DNA of 29,807 nucleotides from SIAJ01 sp036266155 (GTDB lineage: Bacteria; Planctomycetota; Planctomycetia; Gemmatales; Gemmataceae): NCBI GenBank assembly GCA_036266155.1, contig DATANR010000440.1, forward strand, positions 1-29,807, given 5' to 3'. The notes under the pieces are model-generated. The model made no database searches. It was not told where the DNA came from and was given only the letters and a program-made list of their open reading frames with translations. How positions within the stretch are numbered: the first letter of the stretch is position 1; each line of letters opens with the position of its first letter. Below are positions 7,085-14,708 of the stretch, in pieces. The translations under genes and the position numbers were made by a program.

Positions 7085-8512
7085 CTATTTCTTCATCGTC
7101 AGTTCCTGTACCTCCTTCCACACCTCCCCGTACGCATCCTTGTCAAACGGCGGGCAGCCCGTGGGATATTGGCCGAGAGGGTGATCCTTCGCGCGCATCA
7201 GAGCCGTGCAATAGCTGAAGGTCCGGCAAACGCGTTTGCGATCCGCTCGGCCAAATTCCTTGATCTGTCGCGGTAAATCGGGTTGCGCTAGCGACGCACG
7301 GCCGAGGCCGACGAAGGTGACGCGGCCGTCGCGGATGTTGGCGGCGCCGGCGTGGGGCAGGAATTCTTGCAGGTAGCTGTAGCCTGTGCCAACGACGGCG
7401 AGGTCGGGGTAGGCGCGTTGAATTGTCGCCGTCGCCTCGAAGTGTCGATCGATGCCGATGAGCGGGTGCTCGGGCGTTTCGTAACCGTCGGGCGGTGGAT
7501 ATTCGAAAGGCCGGCCATAGTGCGGCTGAGCATACGGGTTGCCCATCGACACGTTGAGCAACGTTACGCCCAATTGCTGCATTTCACCGATCCAGCGCAA
7601 GGGCTCGCTCAGGTCCGGCTTGAAGGGATCGGTCTCGCTCATGCCCCAGCCGTTCGCGAGCGGTGATGCCCAGGCATCCGGCGTGCCGGCATCGTTCGTC
7701 GCCTTGGAAAAGGGAATTCCGTCGAAGACATTGAGGCGAACGCCAATGACCACGTCTGGGACGGCAGCACGGACGGCCTGAATGATCTCGCGCATGAGTC
7801 GGGTGCGATGCTCGTAGCTGCCGCCAAACTGGCCGGGGCGATTGCGGGCGCCGAGCAACTCGCTCAATAGGTAGCGGTGACATTGCTTCACGTCGACGAA
7901 ATCAAAGCCGACCGCACGAGCGAGCTTTGCGGCGTTGACGTAGTGATCGACGAGCCGTTTCAAATCGTCGTCGGAAAGGATTGGATCGTCGGATGCAACC
8001 TTGCGGCCCGTCTTTTTGTCGGCGACCGTCCGTGGATCGAGGATCGGGTCGTGCGTCGCGAGGATGGCAAGTGGATAACTATATCGGCCCGAATGCGTGA
8101 GCTGGAGGCCGATCGTGAGGTCCGAGTCGTCGTCGATCGCTTCGCGATGTGCCTTGCGACAATCGTCGACCATGCGGGCGAAGGTGTCGCGATTTGAGTC
8201 GTTCAAGTGAAGCTGTCGCGGCGTCGCTCGGCTCTCCGGCGTCACGGCGCATGCTTCGCCCCAGATCAACTTGGCGCCACCGGCCCCGAAGCGAACATAG
8301 CGGCGATAGGTCAGCTCGCCCGGCGACCCGTCGGCATTGCCGTCGCAACCTTCCATCGGGTGGATGCACCAACGGTTGCCGATCGCCAGCGAGCCAACGC
8401 GAATGGGCTGCTGATACTGCGAGAAATCGTCAGAAAAGCGGAGGTCGATGCCGAGGCGGGCGTTCTCGGCGATCAGGTCATCGACGGACTTGTACTTGAA
8501 GAAATGCGCCAC
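7085..8512 (-). CDS. Old yellow enzyme family NADH:flavin oxidoreductase
   Basis: FMN-dependent TIM-barrel oxidoreductase of the OYE / 2,4-dienoyl-CoA reductase group, cytosolic, 475 residues. Barrel landmarks are the N-terminal NRWCIHPMEGCDGN, LIWGEACAVTPESRA, LQLTHSGRYS, the H-x-Y catalytic region CHRYLLSELL, and VVGTGYSYLQE near the phosphate site. It lacks the C-terminal FAD/NAD domain of FadH-type enzymes. Where those carry a 4Fe-4S Cys cluster, this protein has only C429-x5-C435 and C453 with unusual spacing, so an iron-sulfur centre is doubtful. The start is GTG 8512 with GAGG five bases before it. It lies 60 bases downstream of the MFS gene and may be cotranscribed with it. The physiological substrate is unknown. 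Confidence 0.88.
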   Translation of the reverse strand: MAHFFKYKSVDDLIAENARLGIDLRFSDDFSQYQQPIRVGSLAIGNRWCIHPMEGCDGNADGSPGELTYRRYVRFGAGGAKLIWGEACAVTPESRATPRQLHLNDSNRDTFARMVDDCRKAHREAIDDDSDLTIGLQLTHSGRYSYPLAILATHDPILDPRTVADKKTGRKVASDDPILSDDDLKRLVDHYVNAAKLARAVGFDFVDVKQCHRYLLSELLGARNRPGQFGGSYEHRTRLMREIIQAVRAAVPDVVIGVRLNVFDGIPFSKATNDAGTPDAWASPLANGWGMSETDPFKPDLSEPLRWIGEMQQLGVTLLNVSMGNPYAQPHYGRPFEYPPPDGYETPEHPLIGIDRHFEATATIQRAYPDLAVVGTGYSYLQEFLPHAGAANIRDGRVTFVGLGRASLAQPDLPRQIKEFGRADRKRVCRTFSYCTALMRAKDHPLGQYPTGCPPFDKDAYGEVWKEVQELTMKK

Positions 8513-8572
8513 GGTCGCCTCAGTTGTGGGCGGATGCGGCTATCTTGTGGAATCGACGCGGGCGGAACAGTA

Positions 8573-9871
8573 TCACGCTGTCGCGGCCAGCGGTTCCGGT
8601 TCGGCAGTCAGCGTTTGAGCGGCCGGCTTGAAGTGATCGTCGCGGAACAACGCGAGAAACAGCACGAACACGACGGCGGCGATCGCGGCGGGAACCAGCC
8701 AGAACCATGCCCAGTTTGAACCGGCGTCGGTGCGATTCGCTTCAAGGACTTGGGCGCTCAATAAGTTGCCCGCCAGTGTGCCGATCCCGGACACTGTAAA
8801 CGTGAAGATCCCCTGGGCACTGGCACGCAAGTGCGCCGGAGCATGGCGATCGACGTAAACGTTGGCGACGATGAAGAAGAACGTGTAGCACATGCCGTGC
8901 AATGGCAGGGCGAACACACCGATGGCTGGCAGGTAGCCAGTAGCGAAGAGCAAGTTGCGGATCACCCAGCCGAACACCCCGACGGCAAGCGTTGCCTTGT
9001 ACCCAAACCGGGCAAGCACGAACGGGAACGACAGCATGCAAATCACTTCGGAGACTTGCGCCACCGTTTGCAAAGCCATCGGCTTCGATGCGCCAAGTTC
9101 ACGCAAGAACGGATTCGCGTAGATCGTGAAGAACTGCTGCACCGCGGACATGCAGAGAGCGCACACGATGAGCACGCGAAAGCCGGGATTGCGGAACATC
9201 TTGAGCGCTGGCAAGCCGAAGGCGTGGGCGATGCCTTTGCCCAAACGCGCCGGCGGCGTGTGCGGCAACGTGAATGAATAGATGCCCATGACTATCGAGC
9301 AAGCGGCCGCGACATAGAGCGGTTGCGCCGAGAGCGGGTTGCCAAAGACATCAATGCCGACGTTGACGACAATCCACGCGACCGTGCCGAAGAGCCGTAC
9401 GCCGCCATAAGACTTCTTAGGTTCTTTGAGATTGCGGAACCCAGTCACGTTACACAACGACAGTGTCAGGATGAGCACGATCGAGTTGGCCAACATCAAG
9501 AGCATCAGCACGCCGAAAGTCCAGCGTGTGTCCGCGATGAGGTTAGTGGATCCACGCAATGCCAATTGCTGTGCCGAGCAGAATTCCGCGGTGCCGAACA
9601 GAACGCAGGCGCCGGCAATGTGCAGTACGCCCAGCAAACGCTGAGCGGCAAAGAGACGGTCGGCGAGCAAGCCGAGGAATAACGGGGCAAGGAGCGCGGC
9701 AATTGCAATCGTGCTGTAGATCCACGAAACCTGGCTCGGTTCGAAGCCGAGGCCGCCGTCAGCAGGGGTCTTGAGCAGATAGGTCGCGAGCGGAACGCAC
9801 CAGGCCCCGAGGATCAGGTACTGCCCGAACATCATCAACGACAGGCGAACGCGGATCGGACCGGATTCCAT
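8573..9871 (-). CDS. MFS transporter, nucleoside:H+ symporter (NupG-like)
   Basis: Integral membrane transporter of 432 residues with about twelve hydrophobic segments. The N-terminus RLSLMMFGQYLILGAWCVPL, followed by SWIYSTIAIAALLAP and GLLADRLFAAQRLLGVLHIAGA, resembles the NupG/XapB nucleoside:proton symporter family. Late segments include the GMCYTFFFIVANVYVD and ASAQGIFTF helices. ATG 9871 has a modest GGA upstream. It lies 69 bases downstream of the deoxyhypusine-synthase-like gene and 60 bases upstream of the oxidoreductase, all leftward. I infer import of a nucleoside or related metabolite. The substrate cannot be read from the sequence. Confidence 0.87.
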   Translation of the reverse strand: MESGPIRVRLSLMMFGQYLILGAWCVPLATYLLKTPADGGLGFEPSQVSWIYSTIAIAALLAPLFLGLLADRLFAAQRLLGVLHIAGACVLFGTAEFCSAQQLALRGSTNLIADTRWTFGVLMLLMLANSIVLILTLSLCNVTGFRNLKEPKKSYGGVRLFGTVAWIVVNVGIDVFGNPLSAQPLYVAAACSIVMGIYSFTLPHTPPARLGKGIAHAFGLPALKMFRNPGFRVLIVCALCMSAVQQFFTIYANPFLRELGASKPMALQTVAQVSEVICMLSFPFVLARFGYKATLAVGVFGWVIRNLLFATGYLPAIGVFALPLHGMCYTFFFIVANVYVDRHAPAHLRASAQGIFTFTVSGIGTLAGNLLSAQVLEANRTDAGSNWAWFWLVPAAIAAVVFVLFLALFRDDHFKPAAQTLTAEPEPLAATA

Positions 9872-9940
9872 GATTCCGTTCAGCGGACAGTTCGGGAGGG
9901 TAAAGATCTTTTACATGAAGTCGGCGCAGGTTCCAGGCGA

Positions 9941-11062
9941 CTACGCCTCTTCGCGTTTGCGGCGGTTGTCGTAGCTGTCGGTGAGCTGCTTCATCAGTTC
10001 CGGCATACGCTCCATGAGCCGGCGGAGCGGCCGTTTCTCGCGGCGGCTGAGAGCATACGCTGCGAGCAATGGCAGGGCGATCGTCGAGTCGACATAGCAA
10101 GTCACGGAGTCCGGCAGCTTCTCCGGATCGACCTTGCCCCAGGTCATCGCCTCGGCCGGCGTCGCGCCGCTGAGGCCGCCGGTGTCAGGGCGGGCGTCGG
10201 TGAATTGCAGGAAGTAGTCGTGCCCGCTCTCTTCGAGGCCGAGCACTTCCTGAATTGTCGGCTCCGTTTGTAGACAAAAATTCTTGGGCGAGCCACCGCC
10301 GAGGATGAGGATGCCGCTGGCGCCTTCCTTGCGCTTGGCGTCGTAGACGATCGCGGCCGTCTGGTTGACATCGCGGAGCGGGTCGATCGCGAGCTTGCTG
10401 CCCTCGAGTTGTAGGGCGGCGAGGTTCATGCCGATGCTGCTGTCGCCGGGACTCGACGTGAACACGGGGACGCCGCACCGATACGCCGCGGCCAGCAGGC
10501 ACTTGCCCTTCAAGCCTGTCTCGTCCTCGCGGGCTGCCAGATACTTGCCGGCGAGATAGTGGAACTCGGCGGTGCCCATCGTGTGTTGGAAAGCCTCGCC
10601 GCGGCAGAGCGTGCGATAGAAGCGGTCGGTGCCGAGGAGGCATTCATAGTCGAAGACGATGTCGTAGATGCGGATGACCTGATTCTCGCGAAGCGCGTAG
10701 TCGTCGAGCCCGGGCCGCGATTGATGCAGCTCCATGCCGAGCGCGAAGTGTGTGTCGTGGTAGAGGTTCGCGCCGGTCGAGACGATCCAGTCGATGAACC
10801 CGGCCTCGATGAGCGGCACGAGGCACGACATGCCAAGGCCGGCGGGCGTCAACGCTCCGCTCAGAGCGAGCCCAACGGTCGCATCGTCCGCGAGCATCTT
10901 CTTGACGTAGAGTTGGCACCCCTCGCGCATGCGGCCGCCGTTGTACGACAGGAAGACCTGATCGATAACGTCGGCTAGCGGGGCGTTCGGTGTCAGCGCC
11001 GGCGGGTTGATGCGGCGCTGGGAGATGCGCTGGAGCAGCGGCAGTGAAGTCGGTTCGCTCAT
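9941..11062 (-). CDS. Deoxyhypusine synthase-like protein lacking canonical catalytic residues
   Basis: Rossmann-like NAD-dependent fold of the deoxyhypusine synthase family, 373 residues, cytosolic. Family segments include GLALSGALTPAG (64-75), DWIVSTGANLYHDTHFALG (91-109), FTSSPGDSSIGMNL (201-214), LGGGSPKNF (254-262), EAMTWGK and YVDSTIALPLL (323-333). By motif alignment with the human enzyme, the active-site Lys329 (VKVYADAS segment) corresponds to Thr321 (VTCYVDST). The HH of the GGGxxKHH motif, including His288, becomes NF at 261-262. Bacteria generally lack the eIF5A substrate, so the true reaction is unknown; polyamine-linked chemistry is a reasonable but unproved guess. The ATG at 11062 gives the family N-terminus but has no clear ribosome site. 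An upstream TTG would extend into the palindrome. It is followed by the transporter gene. Confidence 0.88.
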   Translation of the reverse strand: MSEPTSLPLLQRISQRRINPPALTPNAPLADVIDQVFLSYNGGRMREGCQLYVKKMLADDATVGLALSGALTPAGLGMSCLVPLIEAGFIDWIVSTGANLYHDTHFALGMELHQSRPGLDDYALRENQVIRIYDIVFDYECLLGTDRFYRTLCRGEAFQHTMGTAEFHYLAGKYLAAREDETGLKGKCLLAAAYRCGVPVFTSSPGDSSIGMNLAALQLEGSKLAIDPLRDVNQTAAIVYDAKRKEGASGILILGGGSPKNFCLQTEPTIQEVLGLEESGHDYFLQFTDARPDTGGLSGATPAEAMTWGKVDPEKLPDSVTCYVDSTIALPLLAAYALSRREKRPLRRLMERMPELMKQLTDSYDNRRKREEA

Positions 11063-11076
11063 GGCAAGAATGATAG

Positions 11077-11158
11077 GGCGAGCCGGGAGCGTCAGCGAGC
11101 GGCGCTGGAACTTCAAAACTGGAAGTTCAACACCGATTGCTGACGCTCACGGTTCGCC
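11077..11158. repeat. Nested palindrome (REP-like) between rseP and the DHS-like gene
   Basis: Outer arms 11077-11100 and 11135-11158 match as reverse complements at 20 of 24 bases and share the core GAGCGTCAGC. An inner pair, 11108-11114 and 11122-11128 (GAACTTC/GAAGTTC), lies between them. The element fills most of the 102-base gap after rseP. It may terminate or attenuate leftward transcription, or stabilise mRNA 3' ends. It resembles dispersed palindromic repeats. Confidence 0.75.
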
Positions 11159-11164
11159 AAGGGA

Positions 11165-13420
11165 TTAGAAGAAGAGCTTACGCACGTCCAGGAAAATCAC
11201 GAACGCCATCAGGAGCAAGATAAACCCGAGACCGCCCCACATGGCATATTCCTGAAGTTTCTCCGGCGCCGGTTTGCCGCGGACCTTCTCGTAGATCAGG
11301 AAGACCATGTGCCCGCCGTCGAGCAGTGGGATCGGCAAAAAGTTCACGACGGCCAGGTTGATGTTGATCAGGCCAATAAAGATGATGAACTGCCAGAGGT
11401 CGTAGCCGGCGATCTTGTAAGAAGCGTTGGCGATCTGCAGCGGACCGCTGAACGTCTTCATGGAAATCTGGCGGAAGATCGTGGCATATAGGGTCTGGTA
11501 GATGACGTTGACCGTCCGCCACGTGCGGTGCAGGCCCATCTCGAGCGCTTCCAACGGGTCGGAGGCGATTTGAATCCGCGCGTCGAACGGCAAGATGAAG
11601 CCGCGATCACTTGCCGGCCAAGTCTTGTCTTCCACTGCCGCGATCGACATCTCCGGCTGCGCGACGCCGGCACGGCTGACCTTGATGTCGAAGTTCAAGG
11701 TCGACGCGCCCTGAATGATCTGATGGAGAGCGACGCCCTGGTATTGCTTCAACTGAACCCAATCGTCGGGCGTTGCCTCACCCTTCTTGTTCAGCTTTTC
11801 ACGTCGGATTTCGGTGATGATGTCGCCCGGCGACAGCAGGCCACCCGGCGCCGCCGCGTCGATAGTCGTGTCGACGTAATATGCGAGGCCCAGGCCCGAG
11901 ATCGCGATCGGTGAACTCATGCCCGCCGACATCTCGCCGTTGTAAACGAGTGCGGGATCCCACTTCATGTCAAATGTGACTCGCCTTCCAACCTTCGCCG
12001 TGCCGGAGGGTGCACGCAGGACGGTGACGCGGACGGTCAAGTCCTTGGCCGACTCGGCCCAAGTCTCGAGGACATAGCCAAGCCGGAGCGCGTCAAAGGG
12101 CGTCTGTTCGACGTCCGTCACAGTGGGGTCGACCACATCGACGTAGCGGACGCGTTTGCCGTCCTCACGCGTCATCTCCACCGAAATAATCTTGTCTCCC
12201 GATCCGGGCGACTCGAACGTTGCGATCTCCAGCCCAGGCTCGCCGGGCGCATTAACGGGAACCGCCTTCGCGGCCGGCCCGCGCGAGCGTAACGCTGCTA
12301 ACCGTCCCATTTGCAAACGCACGCCGGGAAATACGCGTGTCCAGGCGGGATCGACCTTAAAGTCCAGCGCCGTGCCGTCGCGATGGACGCGGACCGTCAT
12401 GACCTTGCCGCGCATGCGTTGTTGATTGCTCAGGAACTCGACGCTGTCCGGCTTCTTGGTGTCGGGATCCAGGGAGATCAGCCGCACCTCATCCGGCCTC
12501 TTCGGATCGAATGACGAGCCGATGATTTGGTCGCCGCCCTTGAAGTGCGATTTGTCTTGTATGGCCTCGGCCTTCTCGGCGGGGCTTCCCTTGTTGACCG
12601 GCGAATCGCCGCTCTTGCGATCCTTGGGCAACGTGAGTTGCTCGATCGGATTGATGCCGACGAGCGGGTAGAGATCCTCCGGGTTGCGGCGCGGCGTCAG
12701 AAACGCATCGCGTTCGCTGCCGTCGCGCTCACGCACGCGAAAAAGAACTGCATCGCCCTTGGCCGCGCTCATGACCTTGGGTCGAATGTCGTCGAACGTC
12801 GGCTTGGTGTAGGTGCCGATCTGGATGATCTGCGTGCCGGCCCGCAAGTCCTGCTGCCACGCTGGCGAACCCGTCCCCACTGAGCCGACGATCGCCGGCG
12901 TCTCCTCGACGCCGTGCGAGTACGCCACCATAAAGCAGATGCAGCCGAGGATCAGGTTCATGATCACACCGGCCGAGATGATCAACATTCGCTTGCCGAC
13001 GGATTTATTCTTGAATGATCGGGGGTCTTCTTCTGCTTCCTCTGAATCCGCGTTCTCGCCTTCGCCCACCATCTTGACGTAACCGCCGAGCGGAATCCAA
13101 CCGATCTTGTAAAGGGTTTCGCCGCGGCGGAATTGACAGCCGGGTATGGCCTTGCCGAAGCCGATGCTAAAGGTCTCGACGTGAACGTCACAGAACTTGG
13201 CTGCCAGGAAATGGCCGAGTTCGTGGATGAAGATGACCAGTCCCAAGCCGAGCACGGCCAATACGACCGGCCAGATGTCGAGTTCGCGCCACCAGATGAC
13301 GCCGAAGACGGCGCCGATAAACGCGATGGGCAACAGGTTGGCCGCGAACCACCCGCCGATGCTGGTCGGACGTGGTGCGGCTTCGGTCTCGGGGACATTC
13401 ACCGGTTCAGACTTATCCAA
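11165..13420 (-). CDS. rseP: RseP-type site-2 intramembrane metalloprotease, enlarged
   Basis: Inner-membrane zinc protease that cuts transmembrane substrates such as anti-sigma factors. The HExxH motif is HELGH (66-70), in a helix reading VIFIHELGHFLAAKF. The second metal ligand is in NFLPIPLLDGG (693-703). Around five hydrophobic segments are visible: two near 25-65, one around 145-165 (RMLIISAGVIMNLILG), and two in the last 90 residues. At 751 residues it is much longer than typical RseP (about 450). The extra length lies in the extracytoplasmic region between the third and fourth hydrophobic segments, which likely holds several PDZ-like modules (YYVDTTIDAAAPGGLLSPGD is PDZ-like). The start is TTG 13420, supported by a perfect AGGAGGT six bases upstream. 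It overlaps the end of dxr by 22 bases, implying translational coupling. Confidence 0.93.
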   Translation of the reverse strand: MDKSEPVNVPETEAAPRPTSIGGWFAANLLPIAFIGAVFGVIWWRELDIWPVVLAVLGLGLVIFIHELGHFLAAKFCDVHVETFSIGFGKAIPGCQFRRGETLYKIGWIPLGGYVKMVGEGENADSEEAEEDPRSFKNKSVGKRMLIISAGVIMNLILGCICFMVAYSHGVEETPAIVGSVGTGSPAWQQDLRAGTQIIQIGTYTKPTFDDIRPKVMSAAKGDAVLFRVRERDGSERDAFLTPRRNPEDLYPLVGINPIEQLTLPKDRKSGDSPVNKGSPAEKAEAIQDKSHFKGGDQIIGSSFDPKRPDEVRLISLDPDTKKPDSVEFLSNQQRMRGKVMTVRVHRDGTALDFKVDPAWTRVFPGVRLQMGRLAALRSRGPAAKAVPVNAPGEPGLEIATFESPGSGDKIISVEMTREDGKRVRYVDVVDPTVTDVEQTPFDALRLGYVLETWAESAKDLTVRVTVLRAPSGTAKVGRRVTFDMKWDPALVYNGEMSAGMSSPIAISGLGLAYYVDTTIDAAAPGGLLSPGDIITEIRREKLNKKGEATPDDWVQLKQYQGVALHQIIQGASTLNFDIKVSRAGVAQPEMSIAAVEDKTWPASDRGFILPFDARIQIASDPLEALEMGLHRTWRTVNVIYQTLYATIFRQISMKTFSGPLQIANASYKIAGYDLWQFIIFIGLININLAVVNFLPIPLLDGGHMVFLIYEKVRGKPAPEKLQEYAMWGGLGFILLLMAFVIFLDVRKLFF

Positions 13421-14574
13421 CGGCGGACCTCCTGACGGGCCCAGCGGTCGGCCGCCAGCAAGGCGTCGAGCGTGGGTCGGGGATCGTATGTGTGAGCGTC
13501 CAGAATTGCCCGACAGCTACGCGGGATATCCAGGAACGGTAACTTACGGGCGAGAAACGACTCGACGGCGATCTCGTTCGCGGCATTGAGCACAGCGCCG
13601 GTCGTCCCGGCGCGGGCAGCAACTTCATAGCCGAGGTCAAGCGCCGGAAAGGTTTGCCGATCCGGCTGTTCGAAGGTAAAGCCCGACAGCTCTTTCCAGT
13701 TCAGTCGGCGCGCCGGCCCAGCCACGCGTTCGGGATAGGTCAGAGCGTACTGGATCGGCAAGCGCATGTCGGGCGGCGATAACTGAGCCAGGACCGAACC
13801 GTCGACGAATTCAACGAAGGAATGAATCATCGATTCCGGATGAATGACGACGCCGATCTGTTCCGGTCGGAAGCCAAATAACCACCGCGCTTCAATGATT
13901 TCGAGCGCTTTGTTCATCAGCGTGGCGGAGTCGACCGTGATCTTCGGTCCCATCTGCCAGGTCGGATGCGCCAGTGCCTCCTCGACTGTCGCCGACCCAA
14001 GCTGCGCTCGATTTCGTCCGCGAAACGGACCGCCGCTTCCCGTGAGCACGATGCGTTCAATTGCCGTCGGAGTGCCGGCCATCGCTTGGAAGATCGCGCT
14101 GTGTTCGCTGTCAACCGGGAGGAGTTGGCCGCCGGACCGCGCCGCCAGATCCATGGCCAATTGTCCGGCGACGACCAATGTCTCCTTGTTCGCCAGGGCG
14201 ACCACCTTGCCCGCCTCGAGTGCTGCCCAGGTGCCGCGCAGTCCGGCGGCACCGACGACCGCCGAGACGACCACATCGACTTCCGGCGCCTGCACGCGGT
14301 CGGCGACCGCATCTGCATCATGCAGCAATTCGACATTTGCCGGCAAGCCCGTCGAGTCGCGATCGTCGCTCAGGAGGGCGACCCATTGGGGTCGAAAGCG
14401 TCGCGCTTGTTCGAACAGCTCCGACTTGCGCGATCGGGCGGCCAAACCGATGACTTCAAACCGATCGGGCAGGGCGGCGATCACGTCCAGCGCGCTGACG
14501 CCGATGGACCCCGTTGAGCCCAGAACGACGATGCGGCGCGGCCGCTTGTCGAAATTGGCGCGCACCGAACTCAC
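13399..14574 (-). CDS. dxr: 1-deoxy-D-xylulose 5-phosphate reductoisomerase
   Basis: Second enzyme of the MEP isoprenoid pathway: NADPH-dependent conversion of DXP to MEP in the cytosol. The 391-residue product fits the family (about 398). Seen motifs are the NADPH loop GSTGSIG (19-25), ANKETLVVAG, the metal site VDSEHSAIFQ, GPKITVDSATLMNKALE, and the substrate loop HPESMIHSFVEF followed by DMRLPIQYALTYP. No ATG fits. GTG 14574 is chosen, with GTG 14565 nearly as good, and neither has a strong ribosome site. The open frame continues upstream only as the antisense of the kinase gene. It is directly followed by rseP with a 22-base overlap, a neighbourhood also common in other bacteria. Confidence 0.95.
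   Translation of the reverse strand: MSSVRANFDKRPRRIVVLGSTGSIGVSALDVIAALPDRFEVIGLAARSRKSELFEQARRFRPQWVALLSDDRDSTGLPANVELLHDADAVADRVQAPEVDVVVSAVVGAAGLRGTWAALEAGKVVALANKETLVVAGQLAMDLAARSGGQLLPVDSEHSAIFQAMAGTPTAIERIVLTGSGGPFRGRNRAQLGSATVEEALAHPTWQMGPKITVDSATLMNKALEIIEARWLFGFRPEQIGVVIHPESMIHSFVEFVDGSVLAQLSPPDMRLPIQYALTYPERVAGPARRLNWKELSGFTFEQPDRQTFPALDLGYEVAARAGTTGAVLNAANEIAVESFLARKLPFLDIPRSCRAILDAHTYDPRPTLDALLAADRWARQEVRRWISLNR
13427..13433 (-). promoter_or_regulatory. Perfect Shine-Dalgarno deciding the rseP TTG start
   Basis: On the minus strand AGGAGGT lies six bases before TTG 13420, inside the last codons of dxr. This supports the non-standard TTG start and suggests reinitiation coupled to dxr translation. 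Confidence 0.8.
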
Positions 14575-14650
14575 GTGCGGGCTCGTCCGGGCGGAAAAAC
14601 CATCACAGCATTCTACGGGTCGAAGTTCGAAAGTCGCCCAAATGATTTGG

Positions 14651-14685
14651 CGCAAAAGAAAACCGGGTGACTGAGTCACCCGGTT
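14651..14685 (-). terminator. Rho-independent terminator after the kinase gene
   Basis: A perfect 11-base stem (14661-14671 with 14675-14685) and 3-base loop lie 24 bases past the kinase stop on the minus strand. They are followed in that direction by TTCTTTTGCG, a classical T-rich tail. This separates the kinase from dxr, so the dxr promoter must lie between about 14575 and 14650. Confidence 0.88.
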
Positions 14686-14708
14686 CCCCGTCGGGTCAGG
14701 CCCGGCGG

